Source of the DNA: Ridgeia piscesae
Taxonomy: Eukaryota; Annelida; Polychaeta; Sabellida; Siboglinidae
DNA length: 64,000 bases
Direction of reading: 5' to 3'
Assembly (NCBI GenBank): GCA_025642075.2
Contig: JAODUO010000148.1
Coordinates: 477,501-541,500, forward strand
Under the pieces are notes generated by a model. The model saw only the letters and a list, made by a program, of their open reading frames with translations, did not search any database and was not told the DNA's origin. Positions 27,101-39,237 of the stretch are shown one piece after another. Made by a program: the position numbers and the translations under genes. The stretch's first letter is position 1; each line of letters starts with the position of its first letter.

Positions 27101-27632
27101 CAAATACGACATTTTCAAATAATTTAATATACATTGTCGGTATCAACATTTCTGTTTCAAGATCACATAATGCTTGCTAAACTGATTACCTTCACTGCAA
27201 ATCACCTTTCACGAAACAAGTTGTTTTCAACCTTCAAAATACCCATTGTTTGCAACCTTAATGTGTCTTTCACCCAACAATGGTAATTACTAGACATTTG
27301 ACAGCAGGTGTCCCCCATGGCCCTGGCAGTGACCACAACTTCTGTTTACTCAGAGCCAGAGGATGGATTAGCACGTGACTGAGACCATAGGTAAATTTCC
27401 CCTTTTTTCTTTAGTAAGGCTCCAAGCTGGCACCAGGCTATTCTGGTATCCAGGCTGTCTTTCAAGTTGAGCTGTCACACTTCCTCACAAGATCCTAGGA
27501 GTCATTAGCACTGTGTCTCTTCTGAGGGCAATTGATGATGGATCTCCTGGCTTAACTTAAAAAAAAACAAAAAAAAACAGATTATGGCCTTTACCTCTAT
27601 GAATAGAGGTTTCTGAGTCAGTTGTCACCACA
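27101..27632. other. Anonymous sequence right of the duplication
   Basis: No gene or repeat that I can support; a short A-rich run at 27559-27580. Confidence 0.45.
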
Positions 27633-28624
27633 GGCATCGATCGATGAGGGACGGGGGTACGCGTCCCCCCACTTTTAAGCTCAGAAAAATTGCGAGGCAT
27701 AGAAGTAGCTAGACAATAAACTCGCGATATGAAGTTCCGACCAATCATTAGAAAATCGACTACAACATTGCTTGGCTGGCCACACCACGCAACTTGATCT
27801 TACTTTAGTAAGTAATCATCATGCCGGGCTGTGCCGCTTCCGGGCTCTATCAGTTTGCAACTTTGTCTTGATATTATTTATAGGCTCTAGTCATCAAGCA
27901 CATTGTAAATGAAAAAATCTGTGTTGCACTTTCATCCCTCACCTGCTTGATGCTTATTGCCTATGGCAGAAGAGCCGGCTTCCTGCACTTTGTATAACTT
28001 GTTCCTATTTGACTCTGTGATTTGAGTGATGACAAATTTCTTTGCCAAAATGTAGGATTGGGAAGTTCTACACAGCATGGGCGTCGATTGGTGGGGGACA
28101 AGGGGGATGCGTCCCCCCACTTTTCAGCATGAGTGGGTCAGCATAGGAAATGTCCTCACACTTTTTCAGTTCATGCAACAAATTTAAAGGCATATATAGC
28201 GAGACTGATCACTCCCCCCTTATGAACTCTACATCGGTCTAGTAGTAAAAATTATACGAGTTCAGATATAAACTTCCGACTACCTAGTGGAAAAATCACT
28301 AGATAAATTGCTTGGTTGGCCGCAGCCTGCAACTTGATCTTAGTCCAGTAAATATTCATCATGCCGGGCTCTGTCATTTTGCACCCTTGTGTTGATATAT
28401 TAATAGGCATTAGCCATCAAACACATTATAGATTATTAATTTTTGTTTGCCCTGTCACCCCTTGGATTGCAGCCTGGTCGTCCTGATGGATACTTATATC
28501 GCCTACTTTTCAGCTCAGAAAAAGCGGAACCAGCGAATTCCTGCACTTGTGTAATTTGATCCCATTTTGAGTGTTGACAAATTTCGTTGCCAAAAGGTGG
28601 GTTTGGGAAGTCCCATACAGGCAT
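27633..28624. repeat. Two diverged tandem copies of a ~450-500-bp repeat
   Basis: 27633-28079 and 28080-28624 share, in order, a GCGTCCCCCCACTTTT block, ACTTCCGAC, a TTGCTTGG.TGGCC block, GCAACTTGATCTTA, ATCATGCCGGGCT, and a GGGAAGT.C.ACAC.GCAT end. Identity is moderate, so the duplication is old. No protein is recognisable; probably a non-autonomous mobile element. Confidence 0.75.
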
Positions 28625-28783
28625 CCCTGTAACCTCTGCATCGTGTCACTCTATGAATCAGGCAAGTAGTGTTGGGTCCAAAGTATACCCCCAAATGTTC
28701 AGTGATTGGGGTGGGCCATGGCCCCTCTTCAAATATATATGTTGCCAACATAACTATTTTAAATAGCATAACATAAAGGCCTT

Positions 28784-28862
28784 TGTTTATTTTAGAATTT
28801 TTTAGAATTATCACCAGACCAACAATGTTTTATATTTAAAAAATAGTTATATGTAGTTCAGG

Positions 28863-28896
<34 letters not shown>

Positions 28897-29000
28897 CCTG
28901 AACTACATATAACTATTTTTTAAATATAAAACATTGACTGAACTACATATAACTATTTTTTATATAAAACAGTTTTCTGTGATAATTCTAAAATAAACAG
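28784..29000. repeat. Foldback element with AT core
   Basis: 28822-28877 pairs with 28880-28936 almost perfectly across an (AT)n centre; outer segments 28784-28811 and 28978-29000 (TTTATTTTAGAA and its complement) also pair. Part of the right arm is tandemly duplicated (28937-28974). Confidence 0.85.
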
Positions 29001-29346
29001 ACCAGTGTTAGGGGGTATTGTTATTGCTAACTACATCACAGTGACAACCAGCGTCGATCCGGTTTTAAAAGTGGGGGACCAATTGATATATACATATATG
29101 TATGTATATAATATATATATATATATATATATTATAATATGTCATATAATATATATATTATATGTCATATAAAATATATATATATATTATGATATTATAA
29201 TAAATATATAATAATATATATATATGATATACATACATATATGTATATATAAATTGGTCCCCCATCCCCCACTTTAAAACCAGATCGATGCCCCTGGTTG
29301 TCACTGTGATGTAGTTAGCAATAACAATACCCCCTAACACTGGTCT
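28999..29346. repeat. Foldback element, ~108-bp terminal inverted repeats
   Basis: 28999-29106 and 29236-29346 are inverted copies starting AGACCAGTGTTAGGGG, around an AT-rich core. The inner ends contain GGGGGACCAATT and a GATCGATG-like block resembling the repeat at 27633-28624, so the two may be related MITE-like families. Confidence 0.88.
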
Positions 29347-29367
29347 GCCTGTCATCATATGAAAAGT

Positions 29368-29485
29368 ATCTGAAAAAATACTTTACAATGTATTTGTATT
29401 TAAATACTATTGTATTTAAAAGTATTTGTAATAGTGTTTGTATCCCTCAAGAGTATTTGTATTCAAATACATTTCAATGTATTTG
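29368..29485. repeat. Degenerate GTATTTGTATT repeat
   Basis: Alternating forms of GTATTTGTATTTAAATAC in both orientations; a low-complexity block common in animal genomes, probably a MITE relic. Confidence 0.6.
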
Positions 29486-29509
29486 CCCCCATGTCTGCAG
29501 CTGCATTGT

Positions 29510-29870
29510 CGTGTACCCATTTAAACGGATAAGACATAGAAATGATCCAATGTCGTGCAGCTCGATATATCCTACATCACCTCCACAATAACTCAAGTGT
29601 AACCGATATGCTACATAATTTAGGATGGCGATCCCTATCAGACGGAAGAAATTATGCTAAACTATGCGTAATATATCAATCTTATTCAGGACTGTAAACA
29701 TAGTTATTAGAACACAGCATTCCTTGTCTTACCTCATCCCTCATTCCAGATGTAATTAGCAGTTGTATTCTTTATCCTCAAGTGCCATTCGACTTTGGAA
29801 CTCCCTCCCTCAACAAACAGCCTGGATGCATTTAAGAACAATATCTAGACTTTGCATTATTCCACTTTTT
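29510..29870 (+). pseudogene. C-terminal fragment of a non-LTR reverse transcriptase
   Basis: The frame reads IEMIQCRAARYIL, then SSVTDMLHNLGWRSL, then LCVIYQSYSGL, matching the 'qrraARfv...y....sv..ml..L.W.sLe.RR....l...yki' block after the thumb domain. In-frame stops around 29695 and 29820 show decay. Confidence 0.7.
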
Positions 29871-30758
29871 AAGACATAACTAGTGCTTTTGTATGTATTA
29901 CTGTTTACATGCAGTAATTACTATTCTGACATATTGCACCCTAAAAAATATTACAATTTTTTTCTGTTCGTCCGCCTGCATCCTCAGCATGTTGAGGCTA
30001 GGCGGTATCCAGAAGAAGGCTGTGATAACCTTGGAGCCTGTCCGTTTGAAAGTAGGCCGACATTGTGGAAGATTTTCAGAACTCTCCCAGCTTTTTGTGA
30101 AGCTCCCAGAATAGAACCAACTATTCCAGATTTTAGCTTCAGGTCTCCAACTGCCCCGTCCTGTTGCCCATCCAATGATTCATTCACGAAAATTCCCAAA
30201 ACCAAATTGCCATTATTTGACATTTGCAATAACAGTTACAATATCATTCCAACATTCGCAGTATCAAACTGCTTAACTTAAGGTAAGGAGATATCTCGTA
30301 TCTCCCGTATTTCGAAACTAAAAAGTTGGCAGGTATACTGCTGTTAGACTGTGAGAAAGATCAGCTCCAGCGGCCACATTTGACAGTTGCAGTGTTGTAC
30401 ATACAAATTACTATAATATCGCCCAGTTAGGCCACGCGTATATTAAATCAACACATACCTTTGTTATTGTTTTGTTATTGTATGTTGATACGACATGAAC
30501 ACATGGTATGACCAGTGGCACTGCATGCTGATGCTATACAATTCGATCACCGTAAAGCAATCCCATAATCTATATTGAAAAATGCGACAAATTGAACAGA
30601 AGTAAACATACGGCTGGTATACGATAGTGATTCCATCTAGCGGAATTGGTAACAAGCAGAGCTAATCTAGCGGGACTGATGCAACTTAAAAACGACGTTT
30701 TGTCCCATCGCACTCACGTGTTCAGACGTGTAGGGGAAGGTTGGACATATACCCGCAC
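29871..30758. other. Anonymous sequence
   Basis: A frame of 132 codons from 29883 has no family features I recognise and follows an RT relic; it may be part of that element's tail. No other gene seen. Confidence 0.4.
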
Positions 30759-30855
30759 TGTACTGTGGGCCGCATATTCGTGGACGACAACGTGTCTTTT
30801 TAATACTGATGTTTAATAACACGTTGTCGTCCACGAATATGCGACCCTCAGTACA
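30759..30855. repeat. Inverted repeat, ~36-bp arms, 23-base loop
   Basis: Arms 30759-30795 and 30819-30855 pair almost perfectly. The flank TACAGTAAAAACTCG and the arm segment GAATATGCGGCCCACA recur at the centre of the palindrome at 37277-38386. Confidence 0.85.
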
Positions 30856-30885
30856 GTAAAAACTCGTCGTCATCCACGAGACGGT

Positions 30886-30991
30886 AGTAATCCTCGTCAT
30901 CCACACGATGGGAGGAAGAAACTCGACGTCCACGACAGCAGTAAACCTCGACATCCACACGATGGGTGGAAGAAACTCGACGCCGACATAA
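30886..30991. repeat. 53-bp direct repeat, 2 units
   Basis: Two adjacent copies of a unit containing CATCCACACGATGGG and GGAAGAAACTCGACG, with several differences. A partial third copy lies to the left. Confidence 0.8.
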
Positions 30992-31423
30992 GACGAAGAA
31001 AGAAAACTGACCAACCAGCGTTTGTTATAACTTGGATTACATTCTCAAATAAGTTGAGTGTGTATGTTGGTCATATAAGGACCATTTGAACATTAACAAC
31101 CTGGTTGTGTAAAGGACATAAGCGCCACTACGAACAGTCACAAACACAAAGATTGCTGTTGTGACAATTTGATGACAACTTTAAAAATGAACACTGATCA
31201 CTGAATACTATGAACATTTGAACACTGCATAGATCGATAGAAGGTTGGTTAAATTACTGTTGGGTTTGATGTTAATATCTACAGTATCATACATTTCTAA
31301 CCATACCTAATTTGCATATATATTATGTTGCATGTTGATTAAGATTGTGGTAATTAATCAGCATTACCCTGTCTAATATATGTGATAATATATGTTGACT
31401 ACTTACGTGTGATAACATATATA
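30992..31423. other. 5' flank of the BEL/Pao element
   Basis: AT-rich, no frame. I cannot find here a copy of the LTR-like sequence seen 3' of the element, nor an obvious primer-binding site, so the 5' LTR seems missing or replaced. Confidence 0.45.
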
Positions 31424-33527
31424 ATGGAAGGGCCAACTGATAAGGAAACAACAACTCCACCAGAAGAGCTGGAGCAAAGCGTTACAAGTGAGCGAAGCGA
31501 TCTCGCTGCAGATGAAGTCCGAAGAGGACAACGGACACGCAAGATGACAGAGAAGGTGAGAGAAAAGAAGATCACAGCACTAACCAACTCATTCTGGAAA
31601 CTCCATGGGAAGTTTGCACGTGAAATCATTCAAACAGAAACCACTATGGGCAAGTTCGTACAAAAGATACCCTCGGAGAGATGGACGTAAATCTTGTGCA
31701 AGGGTTGCAGGAGATTGAACACATCTATGAAGAAATGAAGATGCTATCGACCGCTGCACCTGATCAAACCATCCGTATGGCGATAGATCGAGCCACAGCG
31801 GATAAGGATTTGCTTGTGGCTGCGATTACCCTTATAATGACAGATCAACACACAGAACAGTCAACGACGCATTCTCACAGATCGTCATCACATAGAACAA
31901 CCACATCGTCGAGGCGATCGGCACTCGAGGCCGAGGCCAATGCTGCAGCTCACATGGCTGAGTTAGAAGCACTGAAAGAAGCAGGTATCAAGGAGGAAGA
32001 ACTGTTACATTTAGAGACAGCGCGAAGAGCCGAGGCAGATGCAGCATTCAAAAGACAAAGAAGAGTTATCGAACAGCACCGAATAGAGAAACTGCTTCGC
32101 ATGGAGGAAGCGAAGGTTAAAGTTTATTGTAGAAACGAGCCATTAGAGAGCAAGCAGTCGAATCTGTTTGTTAAGAAGACACCGACAGCCACCAGCACTG
32201 ATAGTGAATCTATCCTCGTGCGGCAGAGCAAACCCGAAGAGTCACCACAACAAATCAATGACTTCTCTGCACTAGCAGATGCTTTCGCAGCATCGATGAG
32301 TTTAAGCCGATTGCCTGCACCAGAACCTACCATCTTCGTCGGAGATCCACTGAAATACCATGACTGGAGCATTGCGTTTAAAACGCTTATCGAAGACAAG
32401 CGAATTACAGAAAGAGAAAAAATTCCCACTACTTGAAGAAGTACGTTGGTGGACCTGCTAAGGAAGCAATAAGTGGGTACTTTCTTCTGAGAAGCGAGAA
32501 TGCATTCGTTCAAGCCAAAGCGCTCCTTGAAGAAAGGTACGGGAATCCTTTCACTGTGACGGAAGCATTTCGAGACAAGCTCGGAGCTTGGCCCAAGATC
32601 TCAGGGAGAGATGGAAATAGCCTCAGACGGTTTGCAGACTTCCTGAATCAGTGCCAAGCAGCCATGGTGGAAATGAAAGGACTCGAAATTCTCAATGATA
32701 ATAGAGAAAACCACAAGCTGCTGAAGAAACTTCCTGACTGGGTTGTCAATCGTTGGAGTCGGATTGCGTCAAAATCACGGAAAGTCGATGGTATGTACCC
32801 ATCCTTCAAACGGTTCGCAGAATTCATCAACGAAGAAGCAAGCATCGCCTGTGATCCAGTTACATCGCTGGGATCATTGAGAGGACTTCCAGAGCAAGAA
32901 CACAAAGACAGGCAGACATCTACAACAGCAAGTCAGAAGAAAAGAAACCTTGCAACTACGACACAGTCATCAGACACTCAAGACAAGAAGTGTTTGTCTT
33001 GTGTCTTGTGCAAAAGAATCGGCCACAGCTTAGCCGAATGTCGAACCTTTAGAGCAAAACCTGTCATAGCAAAACAGGAATTCGTGAAGACAAATGGACT
33101 GTGCTTCGGCTGCCTGCAGTATGGGCACATGTCCAAGACCTGTTTGCAGAAGAGCACCTGCAAGATATGCCAAAGAAGACATCCAACCAGTCTCCACGTG
33201 GAACAGAAATCATCGGGTGGTGATTCAAAGAGAGAGACGCCAGAGAGATCCAAGAGCTCGAAGAAGGCAGAGAAACCAGAGAAAGCCGTCGTCTGCAGAA
33301 AGGTGTCAAGCACAGGAAGTGAAGGTATGTTAACCATGATTGTACCAGTTTGGGTATCAAAGAAGAACTCCCCCAAAAATGAATTCCTGGTGTATGCGCT
33401 GTTAGACGCCCAATCAGACACCACCTTTATCTTGGAAGAAACCGCTCACATTTTAGACCCAGAGTCAGAGACAGTGAGTCTAAGACTGTCAACCATGTCA
33501 GCGCGTGACAAGGTGATACACTGCTAG
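31424..33527 (+). pseudogene. gag: BEL/Pao gag and protease region
   Basis: Start ATG at 31424 (MEGPTDKE). A coiled-coil-rich N-terminal part contains long Glu/Lys/Ala heptads around 31950-32130. The DUF1759-type gag core begins near 32330 (FVGDPLKYHDWSIAF) and continues after a frame change (YGNPFTVTEAFRDKL near 32540). A CCHC knuckle, CVLCKRIGHSLAEC, lies near 33000-33045, with further Cys/His pairs CFGCLQYGHMSKTC and CKICQRRH by 33180. The aspartic protease motif reads ALLDAQSDTTFI near 33390-33430 (usual ALLD.GS...FI). Frames change at about 31685 and 32430, and a TAG stops the frame at 33525-33527. Confidence 0.88.
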
Positions 33528-33530
33528 AAG

Positions 33531-36500
33531 TTGCAGGAGCTGCAAGTGAGAGGATATGACTCGGATGTCTTCATTGATCTACCAACGACATACACGCGGA
33601 ACTTCATCCCGACAGATAGATCTCACATCCCGACGCCAACCACGGCCAATAAGTGGCCCCATCTGAGACCAGTTGCCCATCTGATACAACCGATGCAAGA
33701 CTGTGAAGTTGCACTGTTAATAGGCTACAATTGTCCTCTTGCCCTGGCACCAAGAAGCTATGTTGTAGGTGAAGGTAGCGTACCTTTCGCAATACAGACT
33801 CATCTTGGTTGGAGCGTTGTGGGTGGAACCGACCTACATGAAGATGGAGATGCGATAGGAACAACGCACCGAATCGTAGTCAAACAAATCCACGATCAGC
33901 TGCAACCTGATACTGGACAGGACTGCAGAAATTGTCAAGATTCTCGAGTCTGACTTCAAAGATGGCTCAAGTCACGATAAACACATGTCACAAGACGACA
34001 TGTAGCTGTGCGTCGGTTCAATCATCTCAAGCGCCGCTTCAAATCCGACAAGAAATATTTTGAAGACTACAAAAGGTACATGGAGGAAATGATGGAGCGC
34101 GGAGATGCAGAGAAAATCCCACCTGAAGAACTGCACAATGAACCGGCCTGGTACATACCACACCAGGGGGTGTACCACCCAAAGAAACCAGAGAAGATCA
34201 GAGTTGTCTTTGACTGTAGTGCAAAGTGTCAAGGAACGCCTTTGAACGGTCACCTGCTTCAGGGACCTGATCTGACCAACGGACTGATATGTGTCATCAT
34301 CAGATTCCGTCAAGAACGCATCGCATTTATGTGTGATGTAGAGAATATGTTTCATCAGTTCAGAGTAGATGAGAAAGACCGGGATTACCTGAGGTTTCTC
34401 TGGAATGATGATGACTACAGAATGAAGGTGCATTTGTTTGGAGCCGCGTCATCACCTGGATGTGCAAATTACGGGCTCAAGCAGATTGCCAAAGATTATG
34501 AAGAAGATAGCCCAGATGCAGCTTTCTTCATTAGAAAGAACTTCTACGTTGATGACGGCCTGACAAGTGTGAAAATGGCTGACAGTGCGAAGAAACTCAT
34601 CAAAGAAATAAAGCATATGTGTGTCAAAGGAAATCTGAGGTTGCACAAGTTTGTTTCAAACAGTCGTGAAGTGATGGAGATGATTCCCTGCTCTGAGCGC
34701 GGAAATGTCATCAAGGACCTAGACTTATCGTCTGACGATCTACCAATTGAAAGAGCACTTGGAATACAATGGTGTGTGGAGTCGGACAGTTTCCAGTTCC
34801 GACTTGTGCTGAAAGACCGACCACTAACCCGCCGTGGCATTCTGTCCACTGTAGCATCCATATGTGATCCGCTTGGCTTCCTGGCACCATTCGTTCTCAC
34901 AGGGAAACAGATCTTGCAAGATATGTGCAGGGATGGTGTGAGCTGGGATGAGCCATTATCAGAAGAACTGCGGCCAAGATGGGAGCGCTGGAGAGATGAT
35001 CTACCGGAGTTGGTCAACGTCAAGATCCCAAGATGCTTCCAGCCAGAGAAGTTTGGGAGAGTGAAGAAGAGCGAATTACATCACTTCTCCGATGCAAGTA
35101 CGACTGGCTATGGTCAGTGTTCGTACATGAGACTCATTGATGACGAAAACAATACACATTGCTCTCTTGTCATGGGAAAGGCAAGAGTGACACCACTGCG
35201 AGTAATCATAGTGCCAAGGTTGGAATTACAAGCTGCTATGGTCTCTGTGAAAGTAAGCAAATTACTCCATCAGGAGCTAGATTATGAAAACGTCTCCGAG
35301 TATTTCTGGACAGACTCGAAAGTCGTCCTGGAATACATAGGAAATGATGCAAAACGTTTTCATGTCTACGTGGCAAATCGAATTCAGAGAATTAAAGAAG
35401 CTACCGAACCGTACCAGTGGCATTACGTCGCCACGGAGGAGAACCCTGCAGACTGCGCATCACGTGGGCTGAACGCAACGGAATTGATTTCTTCCAGTTG
35501 GTTCTCAGGACCATCCTTCTTGTGGGAACGAGAACTTCCCAAGGAAGAAACAAACCACGGGGAACTACTTCGAAATGACCCAGAAGTGAAACAAGCGTAT
35601 GTTCTCATGGCTGGGTCTCAAGAAGTGTCAATGCTCAATCGCCTAGAGCATTTCTCTGACTTGTCAAGAGCTGTCAAAGGAATAGCTGTACTGCAACGAT
35701 TCATGTCAAGAAGAAATGACAACAGGAAGGAGGACGCAAAACGATGTACTTCGGAGGGTGGTAAAGAGAGGGCTCGACAGACGATTATAAAGATGGTGCA
35801 GTATGATGCATTCGCAGAAGAGATCAGTCTACTCAAGAGTGGCCCAAATGACGAGACGATGAGAGAACGGAGTCAGATCTACAAGCTGGATCCATTCCTG
35901 GACAATAATGGAATCCTGAGAGTTGGAGGACGCCTCGGAAGGTCGGTGTATCTTCACTATGAAGACAAACACCCAATGATTCTCCCAAGAAAGGGTCACG
36001 TGACGCATTTAGTGATTAAGCATTGTCATGAGAAAGTGGCACACCAAGGAAGAGGCATGACAATCAATGAAGTGCGATCTAGAGGGTACTGGATCGTAGG
36101 AATAACTTCTACAGTCTCATCACATATTTACAAATGTGTGCAGTGCAGGAAACTTCGTGGTCGAAGTCAAGTTCAGAAGATGGCCGACTTGCCGGAAGAA
36201 AGGTTAGAGCCATCACCGCCATTCACATATTGTGGCTTTGATTGTTTCGGCCCATTCATCATCAAGGAGGGAAGGAAGGACATAAAGAGATATGGATTGC
36301 TCTTCACCTGCATGTCATCACGAGCAGTTCACACTGAGATGCTTGATGATATGACGACTGATGCCTTCATCAATGCTCTACGATGTTTCATTGCTTTGCG
36401 CGGCACAGTGAGACAGCTACGCTCTGACCAAGGGACGAGTTTCATAGGAGCACAACATGAACTGGCAAAATCATTGAAAGAAATCAACAAAGACGAGTGC

Positions 36501-37193
36501 AGCAATTTCTTGAGGCACACGGATGTGATTTTGTGATGAATGTACCCTCATCCAGTCACATGGGAGGAGTTTGGGAGCGACAGATACGAACAATCAGAAA
36601 CATTCTGACAGCGATATTGTGTCAGAATAACTCAAGATTGGACAATTCTTCTCTCAGGACTTTCCTCTACGAAACAATGGCGATTGTGAACAGCAGACCA
36701 CTTGCAATTGAAAACATAACTGACCCCCTTGGCCGGAAGCACTAACACCTAACCACCTACTCACCATGAAATCGGGAATTATAGTACCACCACCAGGAAA
36801 CTTCCAGAAAGAAGACGTTTATGCCAGAAAGCGATGGAGACGAGTACAGTACAGTATTTGGCGAACCAGTTCTGGTCAAGGTGGAAGAAGGAATACCTGG
36901 CCAATCTCCAAGTTAGACAGAAGTGGAACAAGAAAAGGCGAAACATGCAAGTGGGAGATGTGGTGCTGTTGAAGGAAGAGGATCTTGTGCGGAGTCACTG
37001 GACGCTAGCAAAGGTGTTCGAAACAATGCCAAGCAAGGACAGTCTGGTGCGCAAAGTGAAACTACTTGTGGCTGACTCAAGCCTCACGAAGGAGGGAAAG
37101 CGAAGCAAGAAAGCCACTTATATTGAGAGGCCAATACACAAACTGACACTCCTAATCGAAAATAGAGTGACAGGTGAAAAATATTCACAGTAA
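33531..37193 (+). pseudogene. pol: BEL/Pao pol: RT, RNase H, integrase
   Basis: The main frame runs about 34008-36536. Reverse transcriptase: FDCSAK, metal-binding Asp in DVENMFHQF, catalytic YVDDGL near 34545. RNase H acidic residues: FSDAST, LELQAA, FWTDSK, ADCASRG. Integrase: zinc-binding His/Cys set (HLVIKHCHEKVAHQG...CVQCRK) near 36010-36150, then catalytic Asp in FDCFGPF, Asp in LRSDQGTSF and, in a shifted frame past 36500, Glu in GGVWERQIRT. A BEL-type C-terminal domain ([10 protein letters not shown]) follows. Between MSQDD near 33995 and VRRFNHLK near 34010 the spacing is much shorter than in complete BEL polyproteins, suggesting an internal deletion of some tens of codons. Confidence 0.92.
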
Positions 37194-37276
37194 ACGTACT
37201 CTGCCTACGGGTGGGAGTACATAGAGAGAGAGAGAGACTTTAATCTTAGAAGAAATCACTAGTGATTTCGGTGGGA

Positions 37277-38386
37277 GTGTAGATGACAGTGAGTCAGTCT
37301 AGTGGTTAGTGCATGCACTGTCAATCTATTTACATAAGGGCAACACTCCCTCTGCAGTAAACAGGGTTTGGCTTCCCTTCTGGGGTGAAACAGAGTCAGA
37401 CTGATGGGGTGACCAGTGGGAGGCTGGTGTTGCCCTCTCTGGTAAACAAGATTTGGTAACTGGTCAATTTACCCCCTGGTGAGGTGTTTACACTAGAGAA
37501 CATAGTTTGGTTTAATTCATTTAATATTGAAGGTTTATGTGTATTGTATTGATTATTGTTACACTTTGTTTATCTTTTAGATGAATATTAACCTAATGTG
37601 CATGTATTAGTACTGTAAGCCATTCATATTGAAATGTGTGACTTAAGTAGAGTAGGAACACATTCCATCAGACAAGTAATTAGGCCCTCTCCCCTTGCTA
37701 AAATCGGATTGACCCCCTGCCTACAACACTATCAGATGGCAGATTCAAGATACATGTAGAAACAGAGCTAAAGAAGAACACCAAGCCAGAATATGCGGCC
37801 CACACAAACAGTAAAAACACCACAAGCCGCATAGGCGGAACGAGTTTTTACTGTACTGTGGGCCGCATATTCTGGCTTGGTGTTCTTCTTTAGCTCTGTT
37901 TCTACATGTATCTTGAATCTGCCATCTGATAGTGTTGTAGGCAGGGGGGTCAATCCGATTTTAGCAAGGGGAGAGGGCCTAATTACTTGTCTGATGGAAT
38001 GTGTTCCTACTCTCAATACGAATGGCTTACAGTGCTAATACATGCACATTAGGTTAATATTCATCTAAAAGATGAACAAAATGTAACAATAATCAATACA
38101 ATACACATAAACCTTCAATATTAAATGAATTGAACCAAACTATGTTCTCTAGTGTAAACACCTCACCAGGGGGTAAATTGACCAGTTACCAAATCTTGTT
38201 TACCAGAGAGGGCAACTCCAGCCTCCCACTGGTCAATTAATCACCCCATCAGTCTGGCTCTGGTTCACCCCAGAAGGGAAGCCAAACCCTGTTTACTGCA
38301 GAGGGAGTGTTGCCCTTATGTAAATAGATTGACAGTGCATGCACTATAGCCACTATACCACTAGACTGACTCACTGTCATCTACAC
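37277..38386. repeat. 1.1-kb palindrome with LTR-like arms
   Basis: Arms of about 528 bp (37277-37804 and 37857-38386) are inverted copies with scattered differences around a 52-bp centre. The left arm begins TGTAGATG directly after a purine-rich stretch and ends GGCCCACA, i.e. TGT...ACA ends as LTRs have, and sits exactly where the BEL element's 3' LTR should be. The right arm would be the same LTR in reverse. The 52-bp centre itself has short inverted CAGTAAAAAC ends. A foldback transposon unrelated to the BEL element is the alternative. Confidence 0.85.
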
Positions 38387-38399
38387 ACACCCTCTTAGG

Positions 38400-38909
38400 G
38401 AATGTTTGCGCTACAGCAGCTGAACATGATCTAAGACAACGTTAGAATGTTACTGTGGATTATACCTTTGTTCAGTACATAGGTAAAATTTAAATATTGT
38501 ATTTTTTTAATTTTTAAACAAATATGATCATCATATTTGATCATTATTATGTGTTTTTAAAAACCAATCTGTGGGGCATATATTGTATAATGTTAAGGAC
38601 ATATTAAGCATTAATTGGGACGCTGAATTTTCAAATCATGAAGATGTGCAAGCCCAATTGGACATATTTACTTAGAGAAATTAGAGAAGCAGAAGAACAG
38701 TGTACCCAGTACCAGATGTAAAAACATGAGCTAAAATCAAACGAAAAAATAGATTAAGGAAGAAATATCTTCTAACTAATTGTGATTCTACAGTTACTTC
38801 AAATTATATTACATTAAGGGAAAATGATTCAATAACTAGGACACGACCTAAAATATTGAAAGAAAGGTAGCAATTAAACATTTAAAAATATTAATATACC
38901 AAAGTACAG
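38400..38909. other. AT-rich anonymous sequence
   Basis: No supported gene; probably decayed retroelement sequence leading to the short RT relic at 38910. Confidence 0.4.
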
Positions 38910-38996
38910 ATGTATGGAATAGTCTGCCACAGTATGTGGTAGTCACACCATTAGTCCAATAATTTGAAGAAAAAATTGATAAATTATGGAAACCAT
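38910..38996 (+). pseudogene. Tiny C-terminal RT relic
   Basis: VWNSLPQYVVVTPLVQ, a stop, then FEEKIDKLW: the 'WNsLP..vv.a.....Fk..lDk.w' end block of many non-LTR reverse transcriptases. Confidence 0.55.
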
Positions 38997-39237
38997 CCTA
39001 TAAAACAGGTTTTACTGCACCACCTCTAGTATGGACTGTCACCTTCTGACACATGCGCAGTCTCAACACACCGTTGTAGACAGAGCTGGCACAAGAGGCA
39101 GGTATGCCGAATACAAGCCAAAAAATGCCCTTTAAAAATAATTAATTGGTCTGACAAGTGCACAGTGGCTTTACTATGTAATGATGGCCCACCTAACTGA
39201 CCACCACAATTCAATGTATTCTTTGAAACACAGTTCT

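Larger units (their letters stand above)
31424..37193 (+). mobile_element. BEL/Pao LTR retrotransposon, inactivated
   Basis: Gag, protease, reverse transcriptase, RNase H, integrase and the C-terminal domain typical of BEL/Pao polyproteins follow in the canonical order on one strand. The frame is broken at about 31685, 32430, 33525 (nonsense TAG), 33950-34005, 36500, 36740 and 36850, so the element cannot encode its proteins itself. A purine-rich GGTGGGAG ends at 37277, directly before an LTR-like TGT...ACA segment (37278-37804). No 5' LTR is visible. Much of the pol frame is uninterrupted for 840 codons, so loss of function is not ancient. Confidence 0.93.
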
